A stretch of DNA of 64,000 nucleotides. Origin: Doryteuthis pealeii. Lineage: Eukaryota; Mollusca; Cephalopoda; Myopsida; Loliginidae. The notes below the pieces were generated by a model, which was not told the origin of the DNA, ran no database searches, and saw nothing but the letters and a program-made list of their open reading frames with translations. The stretch spans positions 58,171,414-58,235,413 of the forward strand of contig CM042145.1 in the NCBI GenBank assembly GCA_023376005.1, read 5' to 3'. How positions within the stretch are numbered: position 1 is the stretch's first letter; each line of letters opens with the position of its first letter. Both the position numbers and the translations under genes were made by a program. Below, piece after piece: positions 21,603 to 32,722 of this stretch.

Positions 21603-21640
21603 GGGGGGAGACAGACAGACAGACAGACAGACAGACTGAT
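21545..21640. repeat. AGAT/AG/AGAC compound microsatellite
   Basis: Consecutive runs of GATA, AG, G and ACAG units. Confidence 0.92.
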
Positions 21641-21644
21641 AGAG

Positions 21645-21835
21645 GAGTCCTTCTGACGTAGTGGCTAAAGTGCTGGAATACAAAATCGTAGTAAACGAGT
21701 CCGAAATCCAGTCATTCTCGGCTATGGGTTAAATAGTACAACTTTTGTTCTTCTGGAAAGATGACTTTGGCATTAGATAACCCACGAAGGTTGATTCAAC
21801 AAACAAACCAAGCCAACCAAACATACAGACACAGA
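21645..21835 (+). mobile_element. SINE with SINE1-type 3' tail
   Basis: A box A-like ACGTAGTGGCTAAAG at about 21657 starts a tRNA-like head. The 3' end has GGCATTAGATAACCCACG followed by a CAAA-rich stretch, i.e. the tail shared by SINE1 and R1. The box B is degenerate. Confidence 0.55.
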
Positions 21836-22137
21836 GATTTTAATTTAAGTGGTCAATTTAAAGAGATAAATCCGTTTTTACTAATTTAAAATTACAAGTA
21901 GAAATATTCCCTTATTATGGAACGAATGAATGTGTTTATTATAGAAATACATTTCTCTTTATAACCATTGTTCAAAGAGGAAATGTTGTCTCATGAAAAA
22001 TAAACAATCGAGTTTCCCCGGCAGAGATAAATCGTTTGAAAAATTATTATTTGTCATATTATTAAGAGTGGACATTTGGTTATATGTTGTGGATGAAATT
22101 TCATAGCATAGATTTAGTTGATAAGAAAAGAATTAAA

Positions 22138-22179
22138 TCACACACACACACACACACACATAGACACACACACACACAC

Positions 22180-22220
<41 letters not shown>
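22138..22220. repeat. (CA)n-(TA)n microsatellite
   Basis: CA run with one TA interruption, then a TA run. Confidence 0.95.
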
Positions 22221-22221
<1 letters not shown>

Positions 22222-22274
22222 AGAAATGACGTGACCCGTTGGGTCACCCATTGAGCTCGGGTTATTTTGTTAAA

Positions 22275-22640
22275 AATTAACAATAATGTAATTTATTTTT
22301 AATACATTTTAAACTAATTTTAAACTTGATTTATCAATAAATAAATTTTATAATGCATCAGTTATTTTATTTCAAAAATTTCTGACTTAAATAGGTATTT
22401 CTGCTATGGTAAATTAATATTTAGAATTTATTTATAATATGAAACGCTTAATTTTATGTTTTAAATTTCCTATTTTTAGATTCTAAAAACAAATATCTAT
22501 TTAATAACTACTTTAGTTTATTATTGTTATCTAATAATTTTTTTAGAAACAGTATATTGAAAATTTAGGACCCCTCCTTTTAAACAGAACAAATATCGAT
22601 GTATATTTTTCTTTTATAAGATAATCTATTTCTATTATTA
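22275..22640 (-). repeat. Copy of 3043-4640 element interior
   Basis: Its inverse complement matches 4320-4540 (TTTGTTCTGTTTAAAAGG) and carries the block ATAATGCATCAGTTATTTTA also seen at 4005. This supports the view that 3043-4640 is a mobile family. Confidence 0.5.
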
Positions 22641-22929
22641 TACTAAAGCTGAGTGAATCAATCTTTGCCACCTAAAGGCTTTTTTCTAGATACATTAATG
22701 ATATAGAAAATATCCCAAAATATTATCTAATCATAAATCTAATTAATGTTTGAAAAAATTCTAATTTATTTCGTTCTAATTAGTTGTAATTTACAATTAA
22801 GTCAAAAACCGACCAATCTCTGTCTATAAATATAGCTTATTTCTCTCCCCCTCTCTCAAAACATGTAGAATACCTTAGTATGAGAGGGAAAATAGGCAAT
22901 TGCACGTGGCTATGACTGCTGACTGACTG

Positions 22930-22979
<50 letters not shown>
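22930..22979. repeat. (TC)n microsatellite
   Basis: Pure TC run. Confidence 0.95.
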
Positions 22980-22983
<4 letters not shown>

Positions 22984-22984
22984 A

Positions 22985-23935
22985 TTACAAAGCTATACTT
23001 AAAATTGTTTTCTTGGCTGTAAAATAATAAATAAAATTGATGTGATGTTTTAAAATAGATTAAAAAATACATTAATCATTAATTTTTAAAACTTATAGGG
23101 TCAATAATTGTGAGTGAAAATTTAGGAAGAGTGTTATTAAAACAAACCTAATGTTATGCTTACTTTACCAGTCCTGTAAATATTCTTCATATGAATGCAA
23201 GTAATGTTAAAATAACAACACATATTTAACACAAAAGTTTATTTATATTCATTTATATTTATATTTTGTGAAGGATAAAGATTGCTTAAAAAACACATTA
23301 CTATACATTTAATGTTGAAAAATATTTTTTCAAGAACATGTTTAATTGAAATTATACATTGCAATACTAACACAAGCAACTGAGACTAATGTGCCTACCA
23401 TTGGATTCAATAATTAATTTCAATGGTTAATTAAATGTATAGTAATTTATTAGTTGTTTTTTTTTGTTTTTTTTTTTTTTTTTTTTTTGTTGATTTTATA
23501 ACAAAATAAGCCGATTTGAATTATTTCGCTGCTTAATTTATTTGAATTTTTCGGAAAAGGGATACAAAGACAATTTATCGACTTACCAAATAAGTTGATT
23601 GATTCACTAATTTAGTAATGAAAAACCTTTTAGATTTAAGATAGATAAATTACCAAAAATTAAGAAATTATCTAATTTGAATGAGAATTTTAGCACGTTA
23701 TTCAGCAATAAATTATTTTATATTGAATAGTTTGTTTTATTTAAAAGCCTAAAGAAAACTTTCACTTAAACGGCGGAGGGGGTCAACGTTTGCTCATTTG
23801 AATAAAATTCCATAATACTTAAATATGTAACTCCTTTTTTTTTACCCAACATGAAATAGTTTTAAAGTAAGTTTAATAATCATGTTAAATCAGACATGTA
23901 TTCCGAATTTTTATATATTCAAAATTTTTTTTACT
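22985..23935. other. AT-rich spacer
   Basis: No gene or recognised repeat seen; a poly-T tract lies at 23458-23488. Confidence 0.5.
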
Positions 23936-23939
23936 AACG

Positions 23940-24110
23940 ATTGTTTATTTACTGCAGTTTATGGTAGAGTATTCTGGTGGGAGACTCACGGTTCCTGGTT
24001 CGAAACTGGCTTTCGCCAACTCAGCGTATGAGTAGCACAGGGATATGTGTGGTAAAGTGAGGAGCTGATGGTAGAGTTGGTGTTCCACCTAAGACATTAA
24101 AAAACAACCT
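23940..24110 (+). mobile_element. SINE1 head and part of body
   Basis: Plus strand reads GGTAGAGTATTC and GGTTCCTGGTTCGAAACTGG (box B-like), then CAACTCAGCG and GAGCTGATGGTAGAG. This is the SINE1 head plus the first half of the body. Confidence 0.65.
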
Positions 24111-24169
24111 CTTTGGTCTAACGCTACGTTTATTAAAAACAATTATTGGAAGTAAATTTAAAGGCAGCG

Positions 24170-24341
24170 AAACAAAAGAAAAAAATGAAAAATGAAAGAA
24201 AGAAAGAAAGAAAACCAAAGAAAAATTAAAAACCAAAGAAAAAATTAAAAATGAAAGAATGAAAGAAAAATATGAAAGAATGAAATAAATAAATAAAATG
24301 ACAAACAAAAGAAAGAAAGAACCCCCCCCAAAAAAAAAAAA

Positions 24342-24377
<36 letters not shown>

Positions 24378-24380
24378 ATG
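24170..24380. repeat. GAAA-rich low-complexity tract
   Basis: Imperfect GAAA/AAAT words ending in a clean (GAAA)n run at 24340-24378. The antisense Ser/Phe-rich ORF is an artefact. Confidence 0.9.
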
Positions 24381-24611
24381 TTATTTTAATGCAAACGAGT
24401 GTAAACGTTGATCAGAAAACTAAAATAAAACAATTAGTATTGACTTAAGAGTTTGAATGGAATAGAAATTATTACGAATAAATTAAATGCATTCAAAAAC
24501 AGTTTTGGTAAGGAATAAGGAAATCCGTTGAAATAATTGAAAGATGGAAAAAAAAAAAGATTAATTCTATTCAGAAGAAAAAATACGATGGAAAAAGAAA
24601 ACATAAGTAAA

Positions 24612-24725
24612 AGAAATATGGGTAATTCCATGTCAAATCATCCAGAAAAAAAACTAAAACTGTCACCCATCGCCTTCAATTTTTCTGAAATGTTTCAATA
24701 TCAATACACATGTGCAGACTTATGT
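24612..24725 (+). repeat. Dispersed repeat R3, 5' fragment
   Basis: TGGGTAATTCCATGTCAAAT and CCTTCAATTTTTCTGAAAT match 11700-11770 and 42247-42310. Confidence 0.6.
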
Positions 24726-25044
24726 GGTGATTGAAAAATAAATAAAACCAAATAAAATTAAATTTATTAAAAAAAAAACACAAAATAAAATAAATACAAA
24801 AAAAAAACACAATCTCATAGGAGGCCTCTGACAGGAAGAACAATTGAGCATGCTCGAAAAAAACAGACTTCCTAGTGCCAAAAAGAAACTCAGGGGAGTT
24901 CTATGAAGACTGTTACTGGGACAGACAACTATTACTGGTTTAGGAAGAAAAATCTTCTTCAAGAAATAGATGTTAAACTAGAAATAAAAGTTGAACCTTC
25001 AGAGTATCCCTTGTCTTTCCTCTCTTTTTTTCTTCGTTTATTTA

Positions 25045-25330
25045 TGGAAGTGTGTGCTGTAATAGTTAGAGTCGTAGGAAATGGACTTGTCGACCTGAGC
25101 TCAAATCATGGATGAAGCTACAGTTCACATATCGGTAATACCCTTGGGAATGCTATGAATCAAATTACTCTCCCTCTAGCTATGGGTAAATAGGGCAGAC
25201 TGGACTCTTTAACCTTGGTTGGGCAACCAGTCCAGGAGAAGGAAAACTCTGAATTCAAACCTTTAAACTCTGATTGGAGTGGTCACTATTAGAATAGGCT
25301 CAGTCCTAATTAGTAATCTATTTCACTATT
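25045..25330 (+). mobile_element. SINE2 body with alternative 3' tail
   Basis: Head near 25060 and SINE2 body to about 25270 (GGGCAACCAGTCCAGGAG, AACTCTGAATTC). It then ends in GTCACTATTAGAATAGGCTC and a TAATTAGTAATC block instead of the usual TTGACCTTGTG tail. The same alternative tail is at 33495-33560 and 35940-35990. Confidence 0.68.
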
Positions 25331-25397
25331 TCACTAATATTCTTTTTCAGCCTGACGACCAAGAAGAAGACAGAACAATGCACGAGCAGAATGCGAC

Positions 25398-25500
25398 TCA
25401 AGGTCAATTTCTTAAGCGGAGTTTAACAGGTTTGAATTCAGAGTTTTCCTTCTCCAAAACTGGTTACCTAGCCATGGTTAAAGAGCCCAGTGTGAGACTT
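25398..25500 (-). mobile_element. SINE2 3' fragment, inverted relative to neighbour
   Basis: Carries the antisense of the SINE2 distal body (AAGCGGAGTTTAACAGG, GAATTCAGAGTTTTCC). It sits about 70 bp from the plus-strand SINE2 copy, so RNA through both would pair. Confidence 0.6.
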
Positions 25501-25504
25501 GTTC

Positions 25505-26170
25505 TGCACTCTTGCCCAATGTTTAGACCCCAATGTTGTGATGTTCTTTGTTGGCCGATTTGAAGTGCACAAGTAAGAAACAGGTTCACAAGGACCAAAA
25601 GAAAAGAAAACAAACACAAAGTCTGATAATAGGACGTCGATGGAAGAGAGAGTATGTAATACTTTAGAAATCTATCTCAAGTGGCTGGCTATTGACTTCA
25701 CTTGTTGTGGATTCGGGGCTAACTCTACTGCTACCGATATTAACACCTCTATGGCCCGGGGTTGACTGATTAAGGGCTGGATCTCAGCTGAATTTATGTA
25801 AAATTCTCCTCCACCACCCTTTGGCTCCGGACCACACAGATGACCAGTACTTAAATTCAATCGCCGACTTTTAGACGACATTAACCCTTAAAATTAAAGC
25901 AATTAAATCTTTTTCCAGACTTAGTTTCTTCAATACTTTGACCATTAATTTTTTCAAAAGAGATTTCCTCATAAAAATCCTTTTTTGTTGTTGCTTTTAA
26001 TACCTAGATGCCTAAAGATATTATCACTAAGTGGTCCAACTTCATGGTAGTCGTACAAGTCTCTTAAACTTTACGGCCTAATCTTTTGGGTTCGTAAAAA
26101 GGACAACCACCCACCCAATTACTTATGTCTGGCATTAACCTATTCTATTTTTATTCATTTATTTTTTTTT
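25505..26170. other. Unassigned spacer
   Basis: No gene or recognised repeat. 25640-25880 is GC-richer than its surroundings and carries a 69-codon minus ORF that I do not consider coding. Confidence 0.4.
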
Positions 26171-26174
26171 CTTC

Positions 26175-26370
26175 TGACCATGTTCTTCCTAAATTATAGT
26201 ATCACACCAGTCTTTCCTGCTATTTACTCATAGCTGGAGCGAGAATAGGATTTATACCTTTACCAAGGGTATTAGCACTATGTGAAATGCAAACAGCTTC
26301 GGTTAGGAATTGAAATCGGATTGAAGATTCCATTTCCTACAAATCTTACCATCAGACGACGCATACTAAT
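26175..26370 (-). mobile_element. SINE2 fragment
   Basis: Antisense SINE2 body (GTATTAGCACTATGTGAAAT) and degenerate head; tail missing. Confidence 0.65.
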
Positions 26371-26639
26371 AAATATATAGTCCGTAGATCAAAACTATGC
26401 TCTGCTATCAATTGTCAATGACAGTTAAATGTCAGTCACTCTAATGGCAGATGATCATCGTATATATAGTCAGTTACCAATTCACTTTCCTCCTCTTTTG
26501 TCAAAGAGTTCCTTCATCCAAATGATACAGTCCAAGGGAGATAAGTCTTAATCCACACTAACCTTAACTCCACCAGGGACAGATTTCCAACCATACTTGT
26601 AGGTCTGCACATACATATTAAAATCAAAAGTAATAAGTG

Positions 26640-27010
26640 GATGGACTTAAAAGGGAATTAAAATAAAATCTAAATTTTTTAAAAATCTTAAATAACAAAC
26701 TCCCATGAGCCTTCACTAGAAGAACCCTCCGCGCATGTGCAAGAAAAGGGACCCACTTCTGATCCCCAAGAGAATCTCTCGGGCCATTTGAGTTTAGACC
26801 TTAATTGTGTCTAGTCACTACTACTGGCCAGGGAGATATTTCCTTGCCATATGGTGGCTATGACCAGTGAATAAAGCCTAAATCATAAGACTTCCTTTTC
26901 AGCGTGACCACCCAATAAGATAGGGTTAAATGTAAACCCTAAGAACATGCACCAGAAATAACTAACTACCTTTATAATCTAAAACACACAAGACCTGTTG
27001 CTACCCTAGA
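26640..27010. repeat. Dispersed repeat R2, copy 2
   Basis: Same order of blocks as 15990-16400: GGGAATTAAAATAAAATC, CTCCCATGAGCC, GAACCCTCCGCGCATGTGC, ATAAAGCC, GCGTGACCACCC. Confidence 0.62.
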
Positions 27011-27165
27011 GACTTGAGAGTGTATTCGATGTACTAAAATGTACAACTGTTCTTAAATAATTCCCCAAACACACATCACATCTTGACAGAGATTTGCACT
27101 GCACTGAATATGCTGTAAATAATATTAAAAATGTATCACATTTATATCATGTAAAAATTAAGGAA

Positions 27166-27450
27166 GCGCGTGGTGTAATGGTTAAAGTCATGGGAAATGG
27201 ACTCGTCGCCCCGAGTTCAAATCCTGGACATGCTAATTGCATTTCACTTAGCGCTAATACCCTTGGGAAAGGTATGAATCCTACTCTCCCTCCAGCTATG
27301 GGTAAATAGTAGGGCAGACTAGGCTCTTTAACCTTGGTTAGGCAACTGGTCTAGGAGAAGGAAAACTCTGAATTTAAACCTGTTGAACTCCGCTTAAGAA
27401 ATTGACCTTGTGTCGCATCCTGCTCGTGCGGAGGGATTGGTAGATATATA
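27166..27450 (+). mobile_element. SINE2, best preserved copy
   Basis: Box A TGGTGTAATGGTTAAAG at about 27173 and box B CGAGTTCAAATCCTGG at about 27213 mark the tRNA-derived head. Body blocks ACCCTTGGGAAAGGTATG and CTATGGGTAAATAGTAGGG follow, then GAAATTGACCTTGTG and an end in TTGGTAGATATAT. It lies between inverted R2 copies. Confidence 0.85.
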
Positions 27451-27474
27451 TATCATGTAAAAATCACATCTTTG

Positions 27475-27870
27475 CTCAAAGATTTGTTGGGTGGCAAGGG
27501 GTTTAATGTTTTAGGTTAAAAACGTAGCTGGTTATTCCTGGTGTTTTCTTTCAACCCCATCTTATTTGGTGGTCACGCTGAAAAGGGAGGAATTCAAAGA
27601 AAGAAAAAGAATGAGACAAAGACAAAAGGTGGTTCTATGATTTAGAATTTATTCACAGGTCATAGCCATCACATGGCAAGGAAATTTCTCCCTGTCCAGT
27701 CGTAGTTTCTTGCCCCTGTAAAGGCCTAAAACCAAATGACCGAGAGATTATCTTCGGGGTCGGAAGTGGGTCCTCTTTCCCCGCAGGGTTCTTCTGATTT
27801 GATGGCTTATGGGAGTTTGTTATTTTTTATTTTTTATTTCAATTTTATTTTAATCCCCACAGATCAAATG
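27475..27870. repeat. Dispersed repeat R2, copy 3 (inverted)
   Basis: Inverse complement of the R2 block order. Together with 26640-27010 it makes a ~370-bp inverted pair around SINE2. Confidence 0.62.
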
Positions 27871-28165
27871 ATCTGAGTTATGTACAGTTTACTATAAGTG
27901 ATAATGCCACAGATAACGGGCATGGAGGGATGACAAATGTCTCTTTGGTTTTTCTGCTTTATTACCAATCATAGTTACTTATTAAAGAAAAGTCTAAAAA
28001 GGACTAAAAAATAAGTAAATATAAATGTAAATATTTTCTGTGAATAATGAAGCTATATGGAATGACAAACGATAGCACCGATAGACTTTGGAAAGCTCTA
28101 TTCTACTTAGAATAATTGGTACACTTATTGAGAGTTTATATAGCCTAGCGTGCGCTGGCTCAGTC
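27871..28165. other. Unassigned spacer
   Basis: No gene or recognised repeat seen. Confidence 0.4.
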
Positions 28166-28169
28166 ATGA

Positions 28170-28640
28170 CAGGAGGATGGACAAAGGCCGCATCCACAAA
28201 GACCTACTGTATGGCGAATTAGTAAAAGGCTCACAACTGGTAGGGAGACCATGCCTATGCTTTAAAGACATGAAGGCAAGAAGGACATGATGACATGCCA
28301 TATCAATATCAATACATGGGAGGTTGGTGCAGAAAACTGAGTGGCCTGGTGCCTCCTTGTCAAACAAGGAACGAAAAGGAGTGAAAAAGAGAGTAAAGAA
28401 TCCACCACATAAAAGAGAGCCAGAGGGAAAGAGAAACAACAGCAACTCCAGCAAGCATCACTGTTTGTTTGTCGTCACTGCAACAGAGATTGCCATTCAA
28501 AAACTGACCTGTTCTGTCACTCACACAGATGCAGTTTTAAAAAATGGACACTACGCCATCGTCTTTAGTAGATGGAAGGATGCCAACAATACATAGTCTA
28601 GTGTTCCCTAGAGAGTTCTCCAAAAGGGCAAGTAATCATA
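28170..28640 (+). mobile_element. LINE C-terminus with zinc-finger-like end, third family
   Basis: Broken plus-strand frames give a GRPCLCF-KDM-like block, then MVQKTEWPGASLSNKERKG-type sequence, then CRHCNRDCHSKTDLFCHS (about 28470-28530). This Cys/His cluster is the typical terminal motif of a widespread animal LINE endonuclease/reverse-transcriptase protein. 5' truncated, with at least two frameshifts. Confidence 0.68.
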
Positions 28641-29035
28641 AAATAGGGGAGGTAACTCTCAATTACTTATTACAATATAATTGATACTTTTAGAACAACA
28701 ATTTTTGGTGATGAAGTGGAGTTTTACAGAAGAAAACTTGCTGGAATAAATGTGTTGAATTCAGAGAAGAAAATTAATGTTTTATTCATTTCTGTTTTGG
28801 TAAATACAGCTTCAGTCTTGATGCTTTTTTTATTAACACACCTCATATTAAGCTCCGTTTCATTATGAACTAGAAGCACCTACCCGGCGTTGGCTATCTA
28901 TATATTTTTTGGGGGTAGTGGGGGGTAAGGCAAGTCTTAGTAGTTTGTGTGTGTGTGTGATTTCCAAACACAGATGTGGTGGTGATTTTTTTCTTTTTTT
29001 ATTACCTGTATCCGTTTATTGTGCCTGTGTGCTTT
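28641..29035. other. Unassigned spacer
   Basis: No gene seen. 28870-28890 has the short word CACCTACCCGGCGTTGG. Confidence 0.4.
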
Positions 29036-29091
29036 TGTGTGTGTGTGTGTGTGTGTGTGTGCATGCGTGTTTGGTATGTGTGTGTGTCATG
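29036..29091. repeat. (GT)n microsatellite
   Basis: GT run abutting the left end of the LTR. Confidence 0.92.
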
Positions 29092-30095
29092 TGTTACGTA
29101 ATCGCCGCCCAGCACCTATATTTGTGGCCTTGTGCCAGACTTGGAAAAGAACCTTTGGGAAAATGTACTACCGATTATCTTGTGTTGCTGGGTGGTCTTT
29201 GTGGAATCACTGAAAAAGTAGTTAGGAAAGATAACATCTTTTTAACGAGAGAAAGGAGACGATAAGTCTAGATTTAACGAAAAATTAGGATGAGTGACTC
29301 CAATAAGTCTTTGATCTTTAGGCTGGTGAACTTTGGTTGACCAGTGAGAATAGAAGGAATCGAACCTTCGATTTGGTCCAGAAGGAGGTCGAAAATTCTA
29401 GAGAAAGAATCTTCTGGAAGATTATTTAGACACCCTATATAAGCAGTCAGTGAGGGATCAGAGATCAGTTAGCATCTGCGATCGGAGAAGGAGAGTCAGT
29501 TAGAATCGGCGGCCGGAGAGAGTCAGAGGCAGTTAGAGCCAGGAGGCCGTGCGTGGCAGTTGGCAGTTGATGAACTGATGTCGCTAAATACTAAACCTGA
29601 GATGTAATATTTTACACTGGACGAAGTTGAAAACATATTTTAAGTGTGAAGCCTGATAATTGGAACGAAGTTAAGAGCATCACTAAAAACATATTTAAGG
29701 AAGCCGACAATCTCTCTCTCTCAATAACTTTCATTGAGAAAATAAATTTATGTAAAGCAAGAAATACTGTCCACTTCTTTATTTACTACACGCCAAAGAA
29801 ATCGTACTCATGAATGAAAGTCATTAAAGTGTATACTTGTCAACAAGTCAAATTGGCTGTAACGAAGGGCACGCGACGGCGTGCGTAAAGTGATATCTTC
29901 CCTTGACCAAAAGAAGTGGAGAAGGATTTTGGGGCTAATAAGAGACTGACTGCTACAGCTAGATTCGTGTTTGTAAACAAACGACTGTACGTACGAAGAT
30001 ACGAATTGTAGTGCGAGAAGGAAAGGCACTACGTTAAATATTACGAACTGGTCCCGCTATGTTACGTATTCCTAATTGGAAGCCGCAACGTTACA
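29092..30095 (+). mobile_element. Solo LTR of an LTR retrotransposon
   Basis: Terminal inverted words TGTTACG (29092) and CGTTACA (ends 30095) bound a 1004-bp stretch. A TATA box CTATATAAGCAG at about 29435 and a single AATAAA at about 29740 sit in the order expected for U3, R and U5. There is no gag or pol and no second LTR nearby, so it is solo. No clear target duplication is visible; the left flank is GT repeat. The 3' third is related to 18598-18915. Confidence 0.6.
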
Positions 30096-30376
30096 ATGCC
30101 CATATGTGTTTGTGTTTACGTGTGTGTATGTGTGTGTGTGTGTGTGTGTGTTGGATTTAAAAAAAAGGTTAGAATGAAACTGTAAATTTTATCAAAAATT
30201 ATAATTAAAAATGAATTTCCATTTTAACACCAGCTTCTGTTAACTTGGACTGTAAAAGGGTCAGATAAAAGAGTAGGGACTGATACTGTAAGTTTTATGA
30301 TTTTTTTTTATCTATCATATTCACCCTAACTTGATTACATTTAATTATTTTCTTTTTTTTATGATTTTTTGTATTT

Positions 30377-30382
<6 letters not shown>

Positions 30383-30418
<36 letters not shown>

Positions 30419-30504
30419 GTTTTATATATTTAATGACATAGGAACAGTCACAACCATTGGTTTCATGCATGGGTAGCCGCAAACATTCGTCAGGTGACGT
30501 TGGG

Positions 30505-30542
<38 letters not shown>
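30383..30542. repeat. Two (TA)n runs around a ~90-bp core
   Basis: TA runs at 30383-30415 and 30509-30542 flank a core containing GGTAGCCGCAAACATTCG. Core function unknown. Confidence 0.8.
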
Positions 30543-30545
<3 letters not shown>

Positions 30546-31145
30546 CGGAACCAATATTCCACAGAGATCATTAAAAATCTGATGTACAAGAATTTTATTG
30601 GCAGCCTATGTAATCGAATTTAAATAGTGTATAGTATGTATGTGAAGGAAGAAAGGTAACTTTTTTCACACTAAACAAAATTATCTCCCTTGTTCTATAA
30701 AATTTTCTTTATATTAATTAACTGGACCTATGAAAATTCCACAGATCCTGACGACAAAAATTATCCATAAACTCATACCTCTGTATCTTCTCATTCTCTC
30801 CCTTATCCTTTTCAATCTTCTTTACTTACCAATCCTCATTAGTTTTTTATGGAAAAAAAAATGCACAAATATTTTTTCATGTTCTTTTTTTTTCTGGATG
30901 AAAAGTTAAAAATACATTAAAATTCTTTAAAATGGAGACAAAGTTAGTGAAAGCCTGTTGCTGAGGAGGGAGAATCAGGGTCTGATCAGCCTCGATTGGG
31001 TCGCCTGGGAAAGAAAATACGATGTTGAAAGACTCGAAATTTTAAATATATATAATTTATATAACATCACTGACGACTCCACTCAACATCTGAACGATGT
31101 ATTTTGCAAAATTTATAAAAAGGTGACGAAAAGGTAGCTTTCATA
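30546..31145. other. Unassigned spacer
   Basis: No gene or recognised repeat seen. Confidence 0.4.
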
Positions 31146-31149
31146 AAGA

Positions 31150-31244
31150 AAAAAAAATTACCTACCTAACCTATTCACCACAAGTATGATTTGACACAAG
31201 GTCATAAGTATGGGGTCACCCGGTAAGGATTAGACTTGGTTTTC
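31150..31244 (-). mobile_element. SINE3 fragment
   Basis: Matches part of the SINE3 unit at 31976-32115 (TTTGACACAAGGTCATAAGT, GGTCACCCGG). Confidence 0.55.
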
Positions 31245-31790
31245 AGTAGTTTGTTTGCTTGTTTTGTGTAACGGCATATCAACCATGGTGGGTCATTTAA
31301 TGCTGACAAATTTCGAAAGATTTGTAGTGATAGTTTGTGAGATTTTTTAAACTGTTTTTTTTTTTTGTAAACACATTTTCTATTTAACCCATAGATGGTA
31401 CCCTAACAGGTACTACCACACCGGGTCAGAGTGGACCAGGGAGAAATGGAGATGAAGGGGTGCTTCACATTCCCCAGACCTCCAGAACTGGAACCTCGCC
31501 ACCAGATAGAGTTTAACATCATATCCAGGACATAGAGACTCTCAGTCACCATCTTCTTACCCTCATATGATAAAAAGGGTTGGGGCTTGCCCTAAGTGAA
31601 ATACAGTCGGAACAATCATATAGGTGTTAGGGCTTGAAATAACCAGCCGATTGATCAGAAGGGGCCTCTCTGACCGACTGTCTAGCCAAAGTGGGGTGTT
31701 GCATGCCATGGACTGCTTATCCACCTGGATTCAGTCCTTAAGCATCACAGGTCCCCACTCATGACTAACAGGTGGCCCCATTGCTGGAAA
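31245..31790 (-). repeat. Dispersed repeat R1, copy 5
   Basis: Starts with the antisense tail GTTTTGTGTAACGGCATATC and AACCATGGTGGGTCATTTAA, then ACCCATAGATGGTACCC, AGGTACTACCACACCGGG and TGCCATGGACTGCTTATCC. A nearly complete copy. Confidence 0.7.
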
Positions 31791-31849
31791 GGTAAAAATT
31801 CCAAAACATTAAAATTCTTTGTAAAAAGGTAGCTTTCATGAAGAAAAAA

Positions 31850-31975
31850 AATTATTTACCCATGCTGTTCATCATGGGTAGGATTTGACATATGTGGGAA
31901 TCGAACATGTCTTTCAGTAATAATGGATCTGCGAGATTACTTTGCTAACCATCACACCATGATGGGAAGCCCTAG
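31850..31975 (-). mobile_element. SINE3 (class II tRNA-like head), copy 1
   Basis: Minus strand has a head with GGTTAGCAAAGTAATCTCGC and a degenerate box B GTTCGATTCCC, followed by a shortened version of the tail shared with SINE2. Confidence 0.62.
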
Positions 31976-32115
31976 GTAGGTAATTACCCAACCTGTTCAC
32001 CACAGGTAGGATGTGACACAAGGTCACAAGTATGTGGGCATCCGGCAAGGATCAAACTTGTTTTTCAGTAGTAAGGGATCTGCAAGATTAGCTTGTTAAC
32101 CATGATGGGATGCCT
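31976..32115 (-). mobile_element. SINE3, copy 2
   Basis: Minus strand begins GGCATCCCATCATGGTTAAC, contains GTTTGATCCTTGCCGGATGCC (19-20 bases of box B plus acceptor-like pairing to the 5' end), then ACCTTGTGTCACATCCTAC. The head is about 88 nt, the size of a leucine- or serine-type tRNA with a long variable arm. Confidence 0.68.
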
Positions 32116-32157
32116 ATAAAAATTGCATGTAATTTTTAACCCTTTAATATATATACC

Positions 32158-32159
<2 letters not shown>

Positions 32160-32196
<37 letters not shown>
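32160..32196. repeat. (TA)n microsatellite
   Basis: TA run. Confidence 0.93.
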
Positions 32197-32198
<2 letters not shown>

Positions 32199-32289
32199 CA
32201 CTACAACCTGCCTTTTCATCTTTTACTCATTGCTTCCTGATATCTTTTGTCTTAATTTACCTTTCTTTTTTTTTCTTTCGCCTGGTTTT

Positions 32290-32722
32290 TATTTTCAACT
32301 GACTTGGTAAACGCTCATAAGGTCATTAACCATCTTACCAACAGTAACCTTGAGCACCTTTTTGATTTCCATGTTTCTAACACATGTGGGCATGCCAGCA
32401 AAGTCAGAAAACAGCACAGCTCACATGGCTTTAGGAAACATTTTTTCCTGCTTAGAGTTGTTGAGACATGGAATAAACTGCCTGCAACCATTGTAGGCTG
32501 CCGAAACACTGCATCTTTCAAAACCTCCATGCTTCCTGTAATTCGAGAAAACTATATCTGATATTCCCCCTCCATACACATATGCATGCACACGCACACA
32601 TACATGTATATTATTACTGTATGCTCCTGACATTAGTACATTATTCTATGTACTATACATGAACCTTTGATGAGTTGTGGTGCACCTAAGCACTAAATGC
32701 AATACATTTCATTATTATTACC
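32290..32722 (+). mobile_element. LINE 3' end, same family as 50758-52310
   Basis: Encodes LVNAHKVINHLTNSNLEHLF, then VETWNKLPATIV and a TASFKTSMLP-like C-terminus. The 3' UTR holds TTTGATGAGTTGTGGTGC and ends CATTATTATTA. The minus copy at 50758-51250 is clearly homologous in protein and UTR. Confidence 0.8.

Noticed and set aside
27166..27240. Functional tRNA gene in the best SINE2 head
   Set aside because: Box A and B are good but the cloverleaf does not close and the same body follows in all copies.
28324..28596. 90-codon plus ORF as a host gene
   Set aside because: It is one frame of a frameshifted LINE C-terminus with the Cys/His cluster in the neighbouring frame.
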